Shown here: piece by piece, positions 25,019 to 34,193 of the stretch
How positions within the stretch are numbered: position 1 is the stretch's first letter
Layout of the letters: every line of letters starts with the position of its first letter
Assembly (NCBI GenBank): GCA_965198895.1
Contig: OZ240676.1
Coordinates: 1,426,001-1,490,000 of the forward strand
Source: LMUY01 sp965198895
GTDB taxonomy: Bacteria > Pseudomonadota > Alphaproteobacteria > Acetobacterales > Acetobacteraceae
Length of the DNA stretch: 64,000 bases
Direction: 5' to 3'
Made by a program: the position numbers and the translations under genes
Notes under the pieces: generated by a model
The model's input: the letters and a program-made list of their open reading frames with translations, nothing else
Database searches by the model: none
What the model was told of the DNA's origin: nothing

Positions 25019-25999
25019 TCAGAGCGCCTTGAAATACAGCCGGGTCGCGTGCGCCACGCCGCTGGCATCGAGCGCGTAGCCGGGGATGGTGCCTGCCTCG
25101 GTCCAGCCGAGGTCGCGGTAGAGCGGCTCCGCATGGTCGTCCACGCGCGTGTCCAGCACCAGCAACTTGCGGCCGGATTCGCGGGCGGCTTGCTCCACCG
25201 CCGCCATCAACGCACGCGCCAAGCCGCGGCAGCGCGCGCCGGGGGCGACCATCAGCTTGCGGATGTCAGCCCGGTGGCGCTGGTTCTCCGGCATGTCGAG
25301 GCCGAGTTGCACCGTGCCGGCCAGGGTGCCATTGTGCCAGGCTGCGAACAGCCGGACGTCGCCGCTTCCCACCGCCCGGGTGACGCCGCGCCAGTAGGCG
25401 AGCGCCTTATCCCGTGCGAGTGGCGGCAGGAATGAGATGGACGCGCCGCCGTCCACACAGGCCTGCAACAGGGTAGCCAACGGACGTTCGGCGCTCTCGG
25501 CGGCGGCGATGTCCAGTTCCTCGACGACCCGGCCGGCGAGGGGTTTGGCATACCCGGCCTCAATCGTGTTCGACAGGTCCTGCAGCGCACGCAGACCGAA
25601 CCGGCGGACGTAGCCGTGCTTCTCGTAGAACGCGTGTGCCCGGGTGAACAGGACGTCCGACCACAGCACCATCCGGGTGGCGCCGGCAGCGCGGGCATGG
25701 TCCTCGGCACACTGGAGGAGATCCCGGCCGAGACCGGTGCCGCGCTGGCTGGCGGCGGCATACATGCGGGAGAGGTGCCAGCCATCGTCCGCCGGGTAGG
25801 TGGCCACCATACCCACGACTTGGCCGCCCGCCTCCGCCGTCCAGAGCGCGCCACCTTTGCCGGCTATATAGCTGGCGAGCGCGCGGATCTCGGGCAACTC
25901 CGCGTCCACGTCGAACACCACGCCGGGATATTCCCCCCAGCAGGCACGGATCAGGTCGATGTAGCCGGCCGCATCCTCGTCCCGACCGGGGCGGATCAC
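25019..25999 (-). CDS. Double GNAT-domain N-acetyltransferase
   Basis: The 326-residue protein contains two GNAT folds. The first (about residues 1-150) has the acetyl-CoA loop SQRGTGLGRDLLQCAEDHA. The second (about 160-326) has the loop PGARCRGLARALMAAVEQAA and the strand KLLVLDTRVDD. Both loops keep the R/Q-x-x-G-x-G/A pattern, so both halves may bind acetyl-CoA. The GTG start at 25999 overlaps the aminotransferase stop (GTGA), so it is translationally coupled to it. The substrate is unknown. Confidence 0.85.
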   Translation of the reverse strand: MIRPGRDEDAAGYIDLIRACWGEYPGVVFDVDAELPEIRALASYIAGKGGALWTAEAGGQVVGMVATYPADDGWHLSRMYAAASQRGTGLGRDLLQCAEDHARAAGATRMVLWSDVLFTRAHAFYEKHGYVRRFGLRALQDLSNTIEAGYAKPLAGRVVEELDIAAAESAERPLATLLQACVDGGASISFLPPLARDKALAYWRGVTRAVGSGDVRLFAAWHNGTLAGTVQLGLDMPENQRHRADIRKLMVAPGARCRGLARALMAAVEQAARESGRKLLVLDTRVDDHAEPLYRDLGWTEAGTIPGYALDASGVAHATRLYFKAL

Positions 26000-27198
26000 G
26001 CGAGGGAGGCGCAGAACGCCTGGATGCGGGCGCACGCCTCCGTGAGGGACGCATCGTCGGTGGCGTAGCTGATGCGCAGATACGGGCTCATGCCGAACGC
26101 GGCGCCATGGACGAGCGCGACGTGCTGCTCCTCCAGCAGGGCCAGGGCGAAATCGGCGTCGGTGTCCAGGCGGGTGCCGGCGGGTGTGGTCTTGCCGAGG
26201 CAGCCGGCGATGTTGGGGTAGACGTAGAACGCGCCCTCCGGCCGGTGGCAGAGCATGCCGGGTGCCTGGTTAAGCGCGTCCACAACCAGGTCGCGGCGGC
26301 GCTGATAGGCGGCGGCCTGAAGCTTCACGCTCTCCTGCGGGCCGTCGAGTGCGGCGATGGCGGCGGCCTGGGTGATGCCCGAGGTGCCGGCGGTGGTGTG
26401 GCCCTGCATCTGCGTCATCGCCTTGATCAGCGGCCGTGGCCCGGCGGCGAAGCCCACGCGCCAGCCGGTCATCGCGTAGCTTTTGGAAACGCCGCTGACG
26501 GTGAGCGTGCGGTCGCGCAGGGCGGGAACGACCGCCGCCATCGTGGCATGCCGGGTGCCGGTGAACAGCAGGTGCTCGTACATGTCGTCCGACAGGATCC
26601 AGACATGCGGGTGGCGCAGCATGACCTCACCGAGGGCCGCCATCTCGCCGGCGGAACAGGCGGCGCCGGTCGGGTTGTTGGGGAAGTTCAGCAGCAGCCA
26701 CTTGGTGCGGGGGGTGATCGCGGCGTCCAGATCCTCCGGGCGCAGCTTGAAGCCGTTGTTCTGCGGGCAGTTCACCGGCACCGGCACGCCGCCCACCAGG
26801 CTGGTCATCAGCGGGTAGGCGCCCCAGTACGGGGCGGGGATCACCACCTCGTCGCCATCGTCGATCGTGGCCATGAAGGCGTTGAAGATCGCCTGCTTGC
26901 CGCCGCCGGAGACGGTGATTTCGTCGAGCGCGAACTCGAGGCCGGAGTCGCGCAGGAACTTGCGTTGGATGGCCTGTTTCAGGGCCGGAACGCCGTCCTG
27001 CGGGGTGTATTTGGTCTCGCCCCGGCGTGCCGCCTGGTAGGCGGCCTCGATGGCGTGGGGCGGGCTGGCGAAATCGGGCTCGCCAATGGTGAGCGAGATC
27101 ACGTTCACCCCGGCGGCCCGCATGGCGCGCGCCTTGGCCGACATCGCCATGGTGGCGGCGACGGGGACGCGGGCTTGGCGGGCGGACAGGGTTGGCAT
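25996..27198 (-). CDS. Aspartate-type aminotransferase, class I/II (copy 1)
   Basis: The 400-residue protein is a PLP enzyme of the aspartate/prephenate aminotransferase subgroup. It shows SLTIGEPDFASPPHAIEA, NFPNNPTGAACS, the PLP Asp/Tyr region ILSDDMYEHL and the Schiff-base lysine in SGVSKSYAMTGWR; the substrate-carboxylate Arg lies in YLRISYAT. It is close to the aminotransferase encoded 90 bases upstream and probably arose by duplication. It is coupled to the double-GNAT gene downstream. Confidence 0.88.
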   Translation of the reverse strand: MPTLSARQARVPVAATMAMSAKARAMRAAGVNVISLTIGEPDFASPPHAIEAAYQAARRGETKYTPQDGVPALKQAIQRKFLRDSGLEFALDEITVSGGGKQAIFNAFMATIDDGDEVVIPAPYWGAYPLMTSLVGGVPVPVNCPQNNGFKLRPEDLDAAITPRTKWLLLNFPNNPTGAACSAGEMAALGEVMLRHPHVWILSDDMYEHLLFTGTRHATMAAVVPALRDRTLTVSGVSKSYAMTGWRVGFAAGPRPLIKAMTQMQGHTTAGTSGITQAAAIAALDGPQESVKLQAAAYQRRRDLVVDALNQAPGMLCHRPEGAFYVYPNIAGCLGKTTPAGTRLDTDADFALALLEEQHVALVHGAAFGMSPYLRISYATDDASLTEACARIQAFCASLA

Positions 27199-27241
27199 GA
27201 TTGGGTTCTTCGATAAGGGGGTGCTGAGGGGGCGCGGGTGC

Positions 27242-27284
27242 TACCCCTCACCCCAGCCCTCTCCCACAAGGGGAGAGGGAGAAG
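27242..27284. repeat. CCCTCTCCC-type palindromic repeat, copy 2
   Basis: The segment contains CCCCTCACCCCAGCCCTCTC and CCACAAGGGGAGAGGGAGAA in inverted orientation, filling most of the gap between the tandem aminotransferase genes. It matches the copies at 13750-13786 and at the right edge. A hairpin could form between CTCTCCC and GGGAGAG. Confidence 0.7.
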
Positions 27285-27288
27285 GACG

Positions 27289-28491
27289 CTACTTCAGGCC
27301 TTCGCAGAAATGCTGGATGCGGGTGCAGGCTTCGCGCAGGGCTTCGGTGTCGGTGGCGTAGCTGACGCGGAAATGGCCGGGGTACATGAACGCCGACCCG
27401 TGCACCGCGGCCACGCCCTGCTCGTCCAGCAGCGCGATCACGAAGCTCTCGTCGCCGGTGATCTTGGCGCCTTTCGCCGAAGTCTTGCCGATGCACCCGT
27501 TCATCGACGGGAACACGTAGAACGCGCCCTCCGGCTTGTGGCAGGTGATACCGGGCGCCTGGTTCAACATGTCCACCACCAGGTCGCGACGGGTCTGATA
27601 CACCTCCACCATCTTGGGAATGGCATCCTGCGGGCCGTTCAGCGCCTCGACGGCGGCGGCCTGGCTGATGCTGGAGGTGTTGGACGTGGACTGCGACTGC
27701 AGCTTGTCCATCGCCTTGATCAGCGCCTTCGGCCCGGCAGCGAAGCCGATGCGCCAGCCGGTCATGGCATAGGCCTTGGAGCAGCCGTTCATCGTGACCG
27801 TGCGGTCCTTCAGGCGCGGCTCGACCTCGGCCATGGTGGCGAACTTGAAGTCGCCATAGGCTAGCTTCTCGTAGATGTCGTCAGTGAACACCCACACGTT
27901 CGGATGGCGCAGCAGCACCTCGGCCAGCGCCTTCAGCTCGGCGGCGGTATAGGCGGCGCCGGTCGGGTTGCAGGGGCTGTTCAGCAGGAACCACTTAGTC
28001 TTCGGCGTGATGGCGGCCTCGAGGTCCTCGGGGCGCAGCTTGAAGCCGTTGTTCTGGCCGCAGGGGACGATCACCGGAGTGCCGTCGGCGAGCGCCACGA
28101 TGTCGGGGTAGCTGACCCAGCACGGGCTCGGGATGATGACCTCGTCGCCGGCGTCCAGGGTGGCGACCATGGCGTTGTAGATGATCTGCTTGCCGCCGGT
28201 GCCGACGATGACCTCGTCGGCCGTGTAGTCCAGGCCGGAATCGCGTTTGAACTTGTCGGCGACGGCCTGGCGCAGGGCCGGCGTGCCGGCGACGTCGGTG
28301 TATTTCGTGTCGCCGGCCTCGATGGCGCGGATCGCCGCCTGCTTGACGTTGTCGGGCGTGTCGAAGTCGGGCTCGCCGGCAGACAGGCTGATGATATCGC
28401 GCCCCTCGGCCTTCAGCGCCCGCGCCTTGGTGGCGATGGCGATGGTCTGGCTAGGGCTGACGCGGCCGAGTCGTTCGGCGATGAGGGTCAT
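27289..28491 (-). CDS. Aspartate-type aminotransferase, class I/II (copy 2)
   Basis: The 400-residue PLP aminotransferase shows SLSAGEPDFDTPDNVKQA, NSPCNPTGAAYT, VFTDDIYEKLAYG, the Schiff-base lysine in NGCSKAYAMTGWR and the carboxylate-binding Arg in FRVSYATD. The features fit the aspartate aminotransferase (type Ib) of alphaproteobacteria, which often also accepts prephenate. ATG 28491 is preferred to the upstream reading at 28515 because the protein begins in the usual MTLIAERLGRVSPS manner. This copy looks like the housekeeping enzyme of the pair. Confidence 0.9.
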   Translation of the reverse strand: MTLIAERLGRVSPSQTIAIATKARALKAEGRDIISLSAGEPDFDTPDNVKQAAIRAIEAGDTKYTDVAGTPALRQAVADKFKRDSGLDYTADEVIVGTGGKQIIYNAMVATLDAGDEVIIPSPCWVSYPDIVALADGTPVIVPCGQNNGFKLRPEDLEAAITPKTKWFLLNSPCNPTGAAYTAAELKALAEVLLRHPNVWVFTDDIYEKLAYGDFKFATMAEVEPRLKDRTVTMNGCSKAYAMTGWRIGFAAGPKALIKAMDKLQSQSTSNTSSISQAAAVEALNGPQDAIPKMVEVYQTRRDLVVDMLNQAPGITCHKPEGAFYVFPSMNGCIGKTSAKGAKITGDESFVIALLDEQGVAAVHGSAFMYPGHFRVSYATDTEALREACTRIQHFCEGLK

Positions 28492-28556
28492 GATATCGTC
28501 TTCCAGGTGTCGCAAAAGGGCCGCGGCACCCTATGCCCGTCGCCTCCCTGCGGCAA

Positions 28557-29366
28557 CTATCCAGGCCGCCCTTTGGCGGTGGCGCGTTGTTGCACCAGCC
28601 ATGCGCCGATCAGGGCGGTGGACACGAACAGCAGGATGATGGTGGCCAGGGCGTTGAGTTCGGGGGTGGCGCCGAGCTTCAGCGACGAGAACACCACCAT
28701 CGGCAGGGTGGAGGCGCCGGGTCCGGAGACGAAGCTCGCCACCACCAGATCGTCCAGGCTGAGCGTGAAGGCGAGCAGCCAACCGGACAGCAGCGCCGGG
28801 GCGAGCAACGGCAGGGTGATGCGGAAGAACGCGCCGGCCGGGGTGCAGCCGAGATCCATCGCCGCCTCCTCGAGTTCGGTGCCGGAGCCTTCCAGTCGGG
28901 CGCGGACGACGACGGCGACGTAGGACAGCGAGAAGGAAATGTGGGCGACGGCGATCGTGATCGCGCCGCGTTGGGCGGGAAAGCCGATGAACTGCTCGGA
29001 CGCCACGAACAGCAGCAGCAGGGACAGGCCGATCAGCACGTCCGGCAGGACGAGCCGGGTGGCGATCAGCATGTCGAGCACACCGCGGCCCCGCACGCGG
29101 CCGAACCGCTCCAGCACCACGCCGGCCGCGGTGCCGAGGATGGTGGCCCCGGTGGCAGACAGCGCGGCCACTTCCAGCGACAGCAGCCCGGCGGCTTTCA
29201 GTTGGCCGTCGTGCCAGAGCGTGCCGTACCAGCGCCAGGACAGGCCGGAGAGCACGGTGGTCATGCGGGAGTCGTTGAAGCTGGTGAGGACGAGGAGGCC
29301 GACGGGGATGAACAGGAAGGCATACCCGAAGACGAGGGCGGCCAGGAGGGAGCGGGAGAGTTTCAC
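28557..29366 (-). CDS. Spermidine/putrescine-type ABC transporter permease (PotI-like), orphan
   Basis: The product has about 269 residues with six hydrophobic segments. PotI-family signatures are LLVLTSFNDSRMTTV near the N terminus, the EAA loop LEEAAMDLGCTPAGAFFRITLP, and LSLDDLVVASFVSGPG near the C terminus. GTG 29366 begins the first membrane helix; an in-frame start at 29429 would add 21 residues. No companion PotH-like permease, ATPase or binding protein is adjacent: the upstream gene is YgfZ, separated by a palindromic repeat. Either it works with subunits encoded elsewhere or it is an operon remnant. Confidence 0.82.
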   Translation of the reverse strand: MKLSRSLLAALVFGYAFLFIPVGLLVLTSFNDSRMTTVLSGLSWRWYGTLWHDGQLKAAGLLSLEVAALSATGATILGTAAGVVLERFGRVRGRGVLDMLIATRLVLPDVLIGLSLLLLFVASEQFIGFPAQRGAITIAVAHISFSLSYVAVVVRARLEGSGTELEEAAMDLGCTPAGAFFRITLPLLAPALLSGWLLAFTLSLDDLVVASFVSGPGASTLPMVVFSSLKLGATPELNALATIILLFVSTALIGAWLVQQRATAKGRPG

Positions 29367-29429
29367 AGCGATGGTCCAGGCCTGGTGACGTGCTCGATCA
29401 GCAAACGCCGAATCCTCCATCGAAGACAC

Positions 29430-29545
29430 CGTCTTGCCAAGGCTTGACCCTGGTAGCCACGGGGTTGTTCACGGGACGTCGTCGGACCTGCTGCCATCCG
29501 CGCAGGAAATCGCAGAGCCGTGGGTCAAGCCCTGGCATGACGGCG
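29430..29545. repeat. GTCATGCC...GGCTTGACCC-type inverted repeat
   Basis: The left arm CGTCTTGCCAAGGCTTGACC (29430-29449) is nearly the inverse complement of GGTCAAGCCCTGGCATGACG (29523-29542), with two or three mismatches. The arms flank about 70 bases. The motif resembles a widespread alphaproteobacterial palindrome of the CGTCATGCC-GGGCTTGACC kind. It separates the orphan PotI gene from ygfZ. Confidence 0.65.
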
Positions 29546-29546
29546 C

Positions 29547-30359
29547 TTAGGCGGGCAAACGCATCCAGGCGGGCGGGTTTGCCGTCACAACGCCGCTGCA
29601 GTCCAACTCCGCCCCTAGCGCGTCGACCCGCAATAACGCCAGCCCGATCGACCCGGTGCTCGACCGCAACGTGCCGACCTCGGCGCCATCCCGTAGGATC
29701 GGTGTGCCCGGGGACGGCAGTGCGCCCTCGCTGGAAACGGGCACCAGCCGCCGCTTGATCAGGCCGCGGTACTTGGTGCGGGCGGTCAGTTCCTGGCCCA
29801 TGTAGCAACCCTTGGTCCACGACACGCCGCTCAATTCGTCGAATCCGGCCTCCAGCAGCACGCTTTTCTCCGCCTCCATGTCCCGGCTGCCGTCGGGTAG
29901 GCCGAGGCGCAGGCGATGGGTGTCGTAATCGGCCGCCGTGGCGTTCGTCGCCAACCCACGACCCAGGACCCGCCACCCCGCCTCCGGCAAACGCGGATCG
30001 GGCGCCCGTACTTCTCCCTGTTCTGCCGGCGAGAGAGGCAAGCTGTCCCCCCAGGCCGCGAACACCTCCAGCGCCTCGCTCTCCACCGCCACCTTCGCCC
30101 GCAGCCGGAACCGCATCAGCCGCCGCGCCAAATCCTCTGCCTGCGCCGCCTCCACATCCAGCAGCAGCCGGTCCGCCTCTGCGAAAATGAAGAAATCCGC
30201 CAGCCACTTGCCCTGTGGCGTCAGCAGCGCAGCCCACACCGCGCACCCCGGTTCGGCTAGCGCCACATCGTTGGACACCAGGCCCTGCAGGTAGGAAACC
30301 CGGTCCTCCCCCGAGACGGAGAGCACGGCGCGGGAGGCAAGCTGGGCGATCTTGATCAT
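29547..30359 (-). CDS. ygfZ: YgfZ folate-binding protein (Fe-S cluster maintenance)
   Basis: The 270-residue protein is related to the GcvT fold and carries the diagnostic YgfZ motif KGCYMGQE (about residues 183-190) with its conserved cysteine. It also has SYLQGLVSNDV near the N terminus and LTPQGKWLADFFI. YgfZ binds tetrahydrofolate and helps assemble or repair certain 4Fe-4S proteins such as MiaB. It stands alone, divergent from the glycosyltransferase operon. Confidence 0.9.
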   Translation of the reverse strand: MIKIAQLASRAVLSVSGEDRVSYLQGLVSNDVALAEPGCAVWAALLTPQGKWLADFFIFAEADRLLLDVEAAQAEDLARRLMRFRLRAKVAVESEALEVFAAWGDSLPLSPAEQGEVRAPDPRLPEAGWRVLGRGLATNATAADYDTHRLRLGLPDGSRDMEAEKSVLLEAGFDELSGVSWTKGCYMGQELTARTKYRGLIKRRLVPVSSEGALPSPGTPILRDGAEVGTLRSSTGSIGLALLRVDALGAELDCSGVVTANPPAWMRLPA

Positions 30360-30457
30360 AGCAGGGACATGGGCGGCAGCGGCGGCAGCGACAATCCTCC
30401 CCCTGAAGTAGGAGGGGATTTTGCGCCCGGCGCACCGAAACTGTTACAGCACGCGCC

Positions 30458-31348
30458 GTGCGTATTCTGTTCATCACCGCGACGCGGATCGGCGATGCGG
30501 TCCTCTCCACCGGGCTGCTCGACCATCTCGGCCGCATGTACCCCGGCGCCCAGTTCACCGTGGCCTGCGGGCCCGTGGCGGAAGGCGTGTTCACCCGCAT
30601 GCCAGGCCTGCAGCGTATCCTCGTGGTCGACAAGCGGCGCTACGACCGCCACTGGCTGACGCTCTGGCTGCAGACGGTGACGACGTTGTGGGACCTCGCG
30701 GTGGATCTGCGGGGGTCGGCGCTCACCTTGCTGCTGCCGGCCCGGCGCCGGGCGATCATGCGGGGCGGGCGGCGGCCAGGGCACCGGCTGACCCATCTGG
30801 CCGGGACGCTGGGGCTGCACGACCTGCCGATGCCGGTCACCTGGACCAACGCCGCCGACCAGGCTCGCGCCGCCGACCTGCTGCCGGAGGGTGGCCCGAT
30901 CATCGGCCTCGGCCCCACCGCCAACTGGTCCGGCAAGGTCTGGCCCGCCGATCGGTTCGTGGCCTTGTTCCGCGCCCTCGCCCTTGGCCTGCCCGGCGCC
31001 CGCGCCGCCATCTTCGCCGGGCCGGGCGAGGCGGAGCGTGTCATGGCCGCCCCCGTGCTGGCGGCACTGCCGGGCGCCATCGACCTCGCCGGCTGCCTGA
31101 GCCTGCCCGAGGCCGCCGCGTGCCTGGCGCGCTGCCGGCTGTTTGTGGGCAACGATTCCGGGTTGATGCACCTGGCCGCCGCCGCCGGCACGCCGACGTT
31201 GGGGCTGTTCGGGCCGACACCGGCCAGCGAATACGCCCCCTCCGGCCGCCGCACCGCCGCGTCGATCGCACCCGGCCCCGCCGGACGCAGCCCGATCGCC
31301 GGCCTGTCGGTGGAGCAGGTGCTGGCCAGCGCCCGGACGTTGTTGTGA
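30458..31348 (+). CDS. Glycosyltransferase family 9 (heptosyltransferase-like)
   Basis: The 296-residue protein opens with the GT9 signature ILFITATRIGDAVLSTGL. It has the nucleotide-sugar region IGLGPTANWSGKVWPADRF and the conserved CRLFVGNDSGLMHLAAAAGTP near the C terminus. It probably adds a heptose or other sugar to lipopolysaccharide core. The start is GTG. Its stop codon overlaps the GTG start of the GT4 gene (GTGA), making the first link in a four-gene envelope-glycan cluster. Confidence 0.88.
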   Translation: MRILFITATRIGDAVLSTGLLDHLGRMYPGAQFTVACGPVAEGVFTRMPGLQRILVVDKRRYDRHWLTLWLQTVTTLWDLAVDLRGSALTLLLPARRRAIMRGGRRPGHRLTHLAGTLGLHDLPMPVTWTNAADQARAADLLPEGGPIIGLGPTANWSGKVWPADRFVALFRALALGLPGARAAIFAGPGEAERVMAAPVLAALPGAIDLAGCLSLPEAAACLARCRLFVGNDSGLMHLAAAAGTPTLGLFGPTPASEYAPSGRRTAASIAPGPAGRSPIAGLSVEQVLASARTLL

Positions 31349-32370
31349 GGGTCGCGCACCTGATGGCAGGCGCCCCCCATGGCGGGGCCGAGCTGTTCTT
31401 CGAGCGGTTGGTGATGGCGCAACACCAGGCGGGCGACGCGGTGCTGCCCGTCATCCGCACCGACCCCGGCCGCGCCGCCCGGCTCGGCGCGGCCAAGCCG
31501 GTGCAACTTCCCTTTGGCGGCGTGTTCGACCTGGCCACCCGGCCCCGCTTGCGCAGCGCCGTCGCCGGCTTCGCTCCCCGGGTCGCCGTCGCCTGGATGA
31601 ACCGCGCCGCCCGTTTTGCGCCCGAAGGCGACTGGGTGCTGGTCGGGCGGCTCGGTGGCTATTACGATCTGCGCTACTACCGGCATTGCGACCACCTGGT
31701 CGGCAACACGCGGACCTTGGCGCGCTGGATCACCGCCCAGGGTTGGCCCGCCGCGCAGACGCATTATTTGCCGAACTTCGCCCCCGACCTGCATGGCGCC
31801 AAACCGGAGCGGCTCGGCATCCCGGCCGGGCAGCGCATCGTGCTCGCCCTCGGCCGCCTGCACCGCAACAAGGCATTCGACATCCTGATCCGCGCCCTGC
31901 CCCGCCTGCCCGGAGTGAACGCGATCATCGCCGGCGAGGGTCCGGAACGCGCCGCCCTGGAAACGCTCGCGCAGCAGCAGGGGGTCGCAGACCGGGTGCG
32001 CTTCCCCGGCTGGCGGGACGACACGGCCGCCCTGCTCGCCGGCTGCGACGCGCTCGCTTGCCCGTCGCGCCACGAACCGCTCGGCAACGTGGTGGTGGAG
32101 GCGTTCTCCGCCGGCCGCCCCGTGGTCGCCGCCTCCGCCGACGGCCCGCGCGAGCTGATCAAGCCGGGGGAGGACGGGTTGCTGGTGCCGATCGACGACG
32201 TGGAGGCGCTCGCGACCTCGCTGCGGCTGGTGCTGGAGAACGGCAGCTTCTCCGCCCGCCTCGCCGAGGCCGGCCGGGTGCGCTACCTGGCCGGGTTAGC
32301 CGAGGCGCCGGTGCTGGCCCAGTGGCGCGGCTTTCTCGAGACGGTGGAGAAGCCAGCATGTGCGGCATAG
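31345..32370 (+). CDS. Glycosyltransferase family 4 (group 1)
   Basis: The 341-residue protein is a GT-B retaining glycosyltransferase. It has a glycine-rich N-terminal donor/acceptor loop (LMAGAPHGGAELFFERL), VLALGRLHRNKAFDILIRAL at the start of the C-terminal domain, and the nucleotide-sugar motif CPSRHEPLGNVVVEAFSAGRP with the E-x7-E pattern. It is translationally coupled to the GT9 gene upstream and overlaps asnB downstream by 13 bases. The role is lipopolysaccharide or exopolysaccharide assembly. Confidence 0.88.
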   Translation: MRVAHLMAGAPHGGAELFFERLVMAQHQAGDAVLPVIRTDPGRAARLGAAKPVQLPFGGVFDLATRPRLRSAVAGFAPRVAVAWMNRAARFAPEGDWVLVGRLGGYYDLRYYRHCDHLVGNTRTLARWITAQGWPAAQTHYLPNFAPDLHGAKPERLGIPAGQRIVLALGRLHRNKAFDILIRALPRLPGVNAIIAGEGPERAALETLAQQQGVADRVRFPGWRDDTAALLAGCDALACPSRHEPLGNVVVEAFSAGRPVVAASADGPRELIKPGEDGLLVPIDDVEALATSLRLVLENGSFSARLAEAGRVRYLAGLAEAPVLAQWRGFLETVEKPACAA

Positions 32371-34130
32371 CCGGGCTCTCGTTGCACGCTGGCGCGGCGC
32401 CACCCTCGGCCGCCACCCTGGGCGCACTGGCCGGAGCGCTGGCGCATCGCGGGCCGGACGGCGAGGGCCATCACGCCGTCGGGCGCTGCGCCCTGGTGCA
32501 GACCCGGCTGGCGATCATCGACCTGCAGACCGGCGACCAGCCGCTGTTCGCCGGGGCGGCCGCCCTGGTGGCCAATGGCGAGATCTACAACTACCGCGAG
32601 CTCTCCCCCGGCATGCCCCTGGCTACCGCCAGCGACTGCGAACCGCCGTTGCACCTGTGGCGGCAAAGTCAGGCAAACGGGGAAGGCACCGGCTACACCG
32701 ACACGCTGCGGGGCATGTATGCCATCGCCATCCACGACCGCGCGACCCGCAGCATGACGCTGTCGCGCGACCGCTTCGGCATCAAGCCGCTGTACACCGC
32801 GACGATCCCGGACGGCATCGCTTTCGCCTCCGAACCGCAGGCGCTGCTGGCCGCCGGGCTGGCGGAGCGCGCCGTGCGCCCGGCGGCCCGCGGCGAGTTG
32901 CTGCAGATGCAGTTCACCACGGGGGCGGACACGATCTTCCCCGGCATCCAGCGCGTGCTGCCGGGCGAGACGCTCAGCATCGTGGACGGCCACGTTGTGG
33001 ACCGCCAGCGTCTGGAGGCGCTGCCCTCCGGCCCGCCCGAGGAGATCGGCGAGGACGCGGCGCTCGCCAGGCTTGACGCCGCACTCGAGCAGTCGGTGGA
33101 CCTGCACCAGCGCAGTGACGTGCCCTACGGGATGTTCCTGTCGGGGGGCGTGGACAGTGCGGTGATCCTGGCCCTGATGGCGCGGCTCAACACCGAGCCG
33201 GTGCTGGCCTACACCGCCGGTTTCGACGTGCCGGGTGCAGCCGACGAGCGGGCCCAGGCGGCCCGGGTCGCACAGGCCACCGGCGCCCAGCACGCGACCA
33301 TCACCGTGACCGAGGCGATGGTGTGGTCCGCCCTGCCCCGCATCGTCGCGGCCATGGACGACCCGGCGGCCGATTACGCGATCATCCCCTCGTGGTTCCT
33401 GGCCGAGCGCGCCCGCCAGGACGTGAAGGTGGTGCTGTCCGGCGAGGGTGGCGACGAGATCTTCGCCGGCTACGGCCGCTACCGCAGCGCCATGCGCCCC
33501 TGGTGGCGCGGCGGTCGCAGCATGCGCATCCGCGGCACGTTCGACGGCCTGGGGGTGCTGCGCGCGGCCAACCCCGCCTGGCGCGACGGCATCGCCTCGG
33601 CAGAGTTGCGGGCGAACACCGGCGAACGCACCCGGCTGCAAGTGGCCCAGGCGACCGACATCACCGACTGGCTGCCGCACGACCTGCTGCTGAAGCTGGA
33701 CCGCTGCCTGATGGCGCATGGCGTCGAGGGCCGCACCCCGTTTCTGGACAGCGGCGTGACCGAGGCCGCCTTCCGCCTGCCGGACGCGCTGAAGGTGCAG
33801 GGCGGCCGCGGCAAGTGGCTGTTGCGGCGCTGGCTGGAACGGCATTTGCCGGAAGCTAATCCGTTCGCACCGAAACAGGGCTTCACCGTCCCGATCGGCG
33901 CCTGGATCACGGGCCAAGGCGCGCGGCTCGGCCCGTTGGTTGCGGCCCAGCCCGGCGTTGCCGCGATCGCCGATCCGGAGCGCGTGGTGGCGCTGTTCCG
34001 CAATGCCTCCGGCCGGCACGAAGGGTTCGCGGCGTGGACGCTGCTGTTCTACGCGCTGTGGCACCGGGCCCATATCGAGGCTCGTGCGGTGGACGGCGAC
34101 GTGTGGGACGTGCTGGCCGCTGCGGCTTGA
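32358..34130 (+). CDS. asnB: Glutamine-hydrolysing asparagine synthase (AsnB family)
   Basis: The 590-residue protein has the class II glutaminase N terminus MCGIAGLSLHAG with nucleophile Cys2, RGPDGEGHH, VANGEIYNYREL and RDRFGIKPLY. It then has the synthase ATP pyrophosphatase loop MFLSGGVDSAVI (P-loop SGGVDS) and VLSGEGGDEIFAGY, and ends with a conserved EGRTPFLD region. The start is ATG 32358, because Cys must follow the initiator Met. It sits inside a glycosyltransferase operon. AsnB paralogues in such clusters may amidate a sugar or uronic acid rather than serve only asparagine supply; that role is inference. Confidence 0.92.
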   Translation: MCGIAGLSLHAGAAPPSAATLGALAGALAHRGPDGEGHHAVGRCALVQTRLAIIDLQTGDQPLFAGAAALVANGEIYNYRELSPGMPLATASDCEPPLHLWRQSQANGEGTGYTDTLRGMYAIAIHDRATRSMTLSRDRFGIKPLYTATIPDGIAFASEPQALLAAGLAERAVRPAARGELLQMQFTTGADTIFPGIQRVLPGETLSIVDGHVVDRQRLEALPSGPPEEIGEDAALARLDAALEQSVDLHQRSDVPYGMFLSGGVDSAVILALMARLNTEPVLAYTAGFDVPGAADERAQAARVAQATGAQHATITVTEAMVWSALPRIVAAMDDPAADYAIIPSWFLAERARQDVKVVLSGEGGDEIFAGYGRYRSAMRPWWRGGRSMRIRGTFDGLGVLRAANPAWRDGIASAELRANTGERTRLQVAQATDITDWLPHDLLLKLDRCLMAHGVEGRTPFLDSGVTEAAFRLPDALKVQGGRGKWLLRRWLERHLPEANPFAPKQGFTVPIGAWITGQGARLGPLVAAQPGVAAIADPERVVALFRNASGRHEGFAAWTLLFYALWHRAHIEARAVDGDVWDVLAAAA

Positions 34131-34193
34131 AGGCGGGCGGCGTCCCTTGCGGCATTGAAACGGGCTGGCCGGCTTATCATGTGATAGTCCGCC

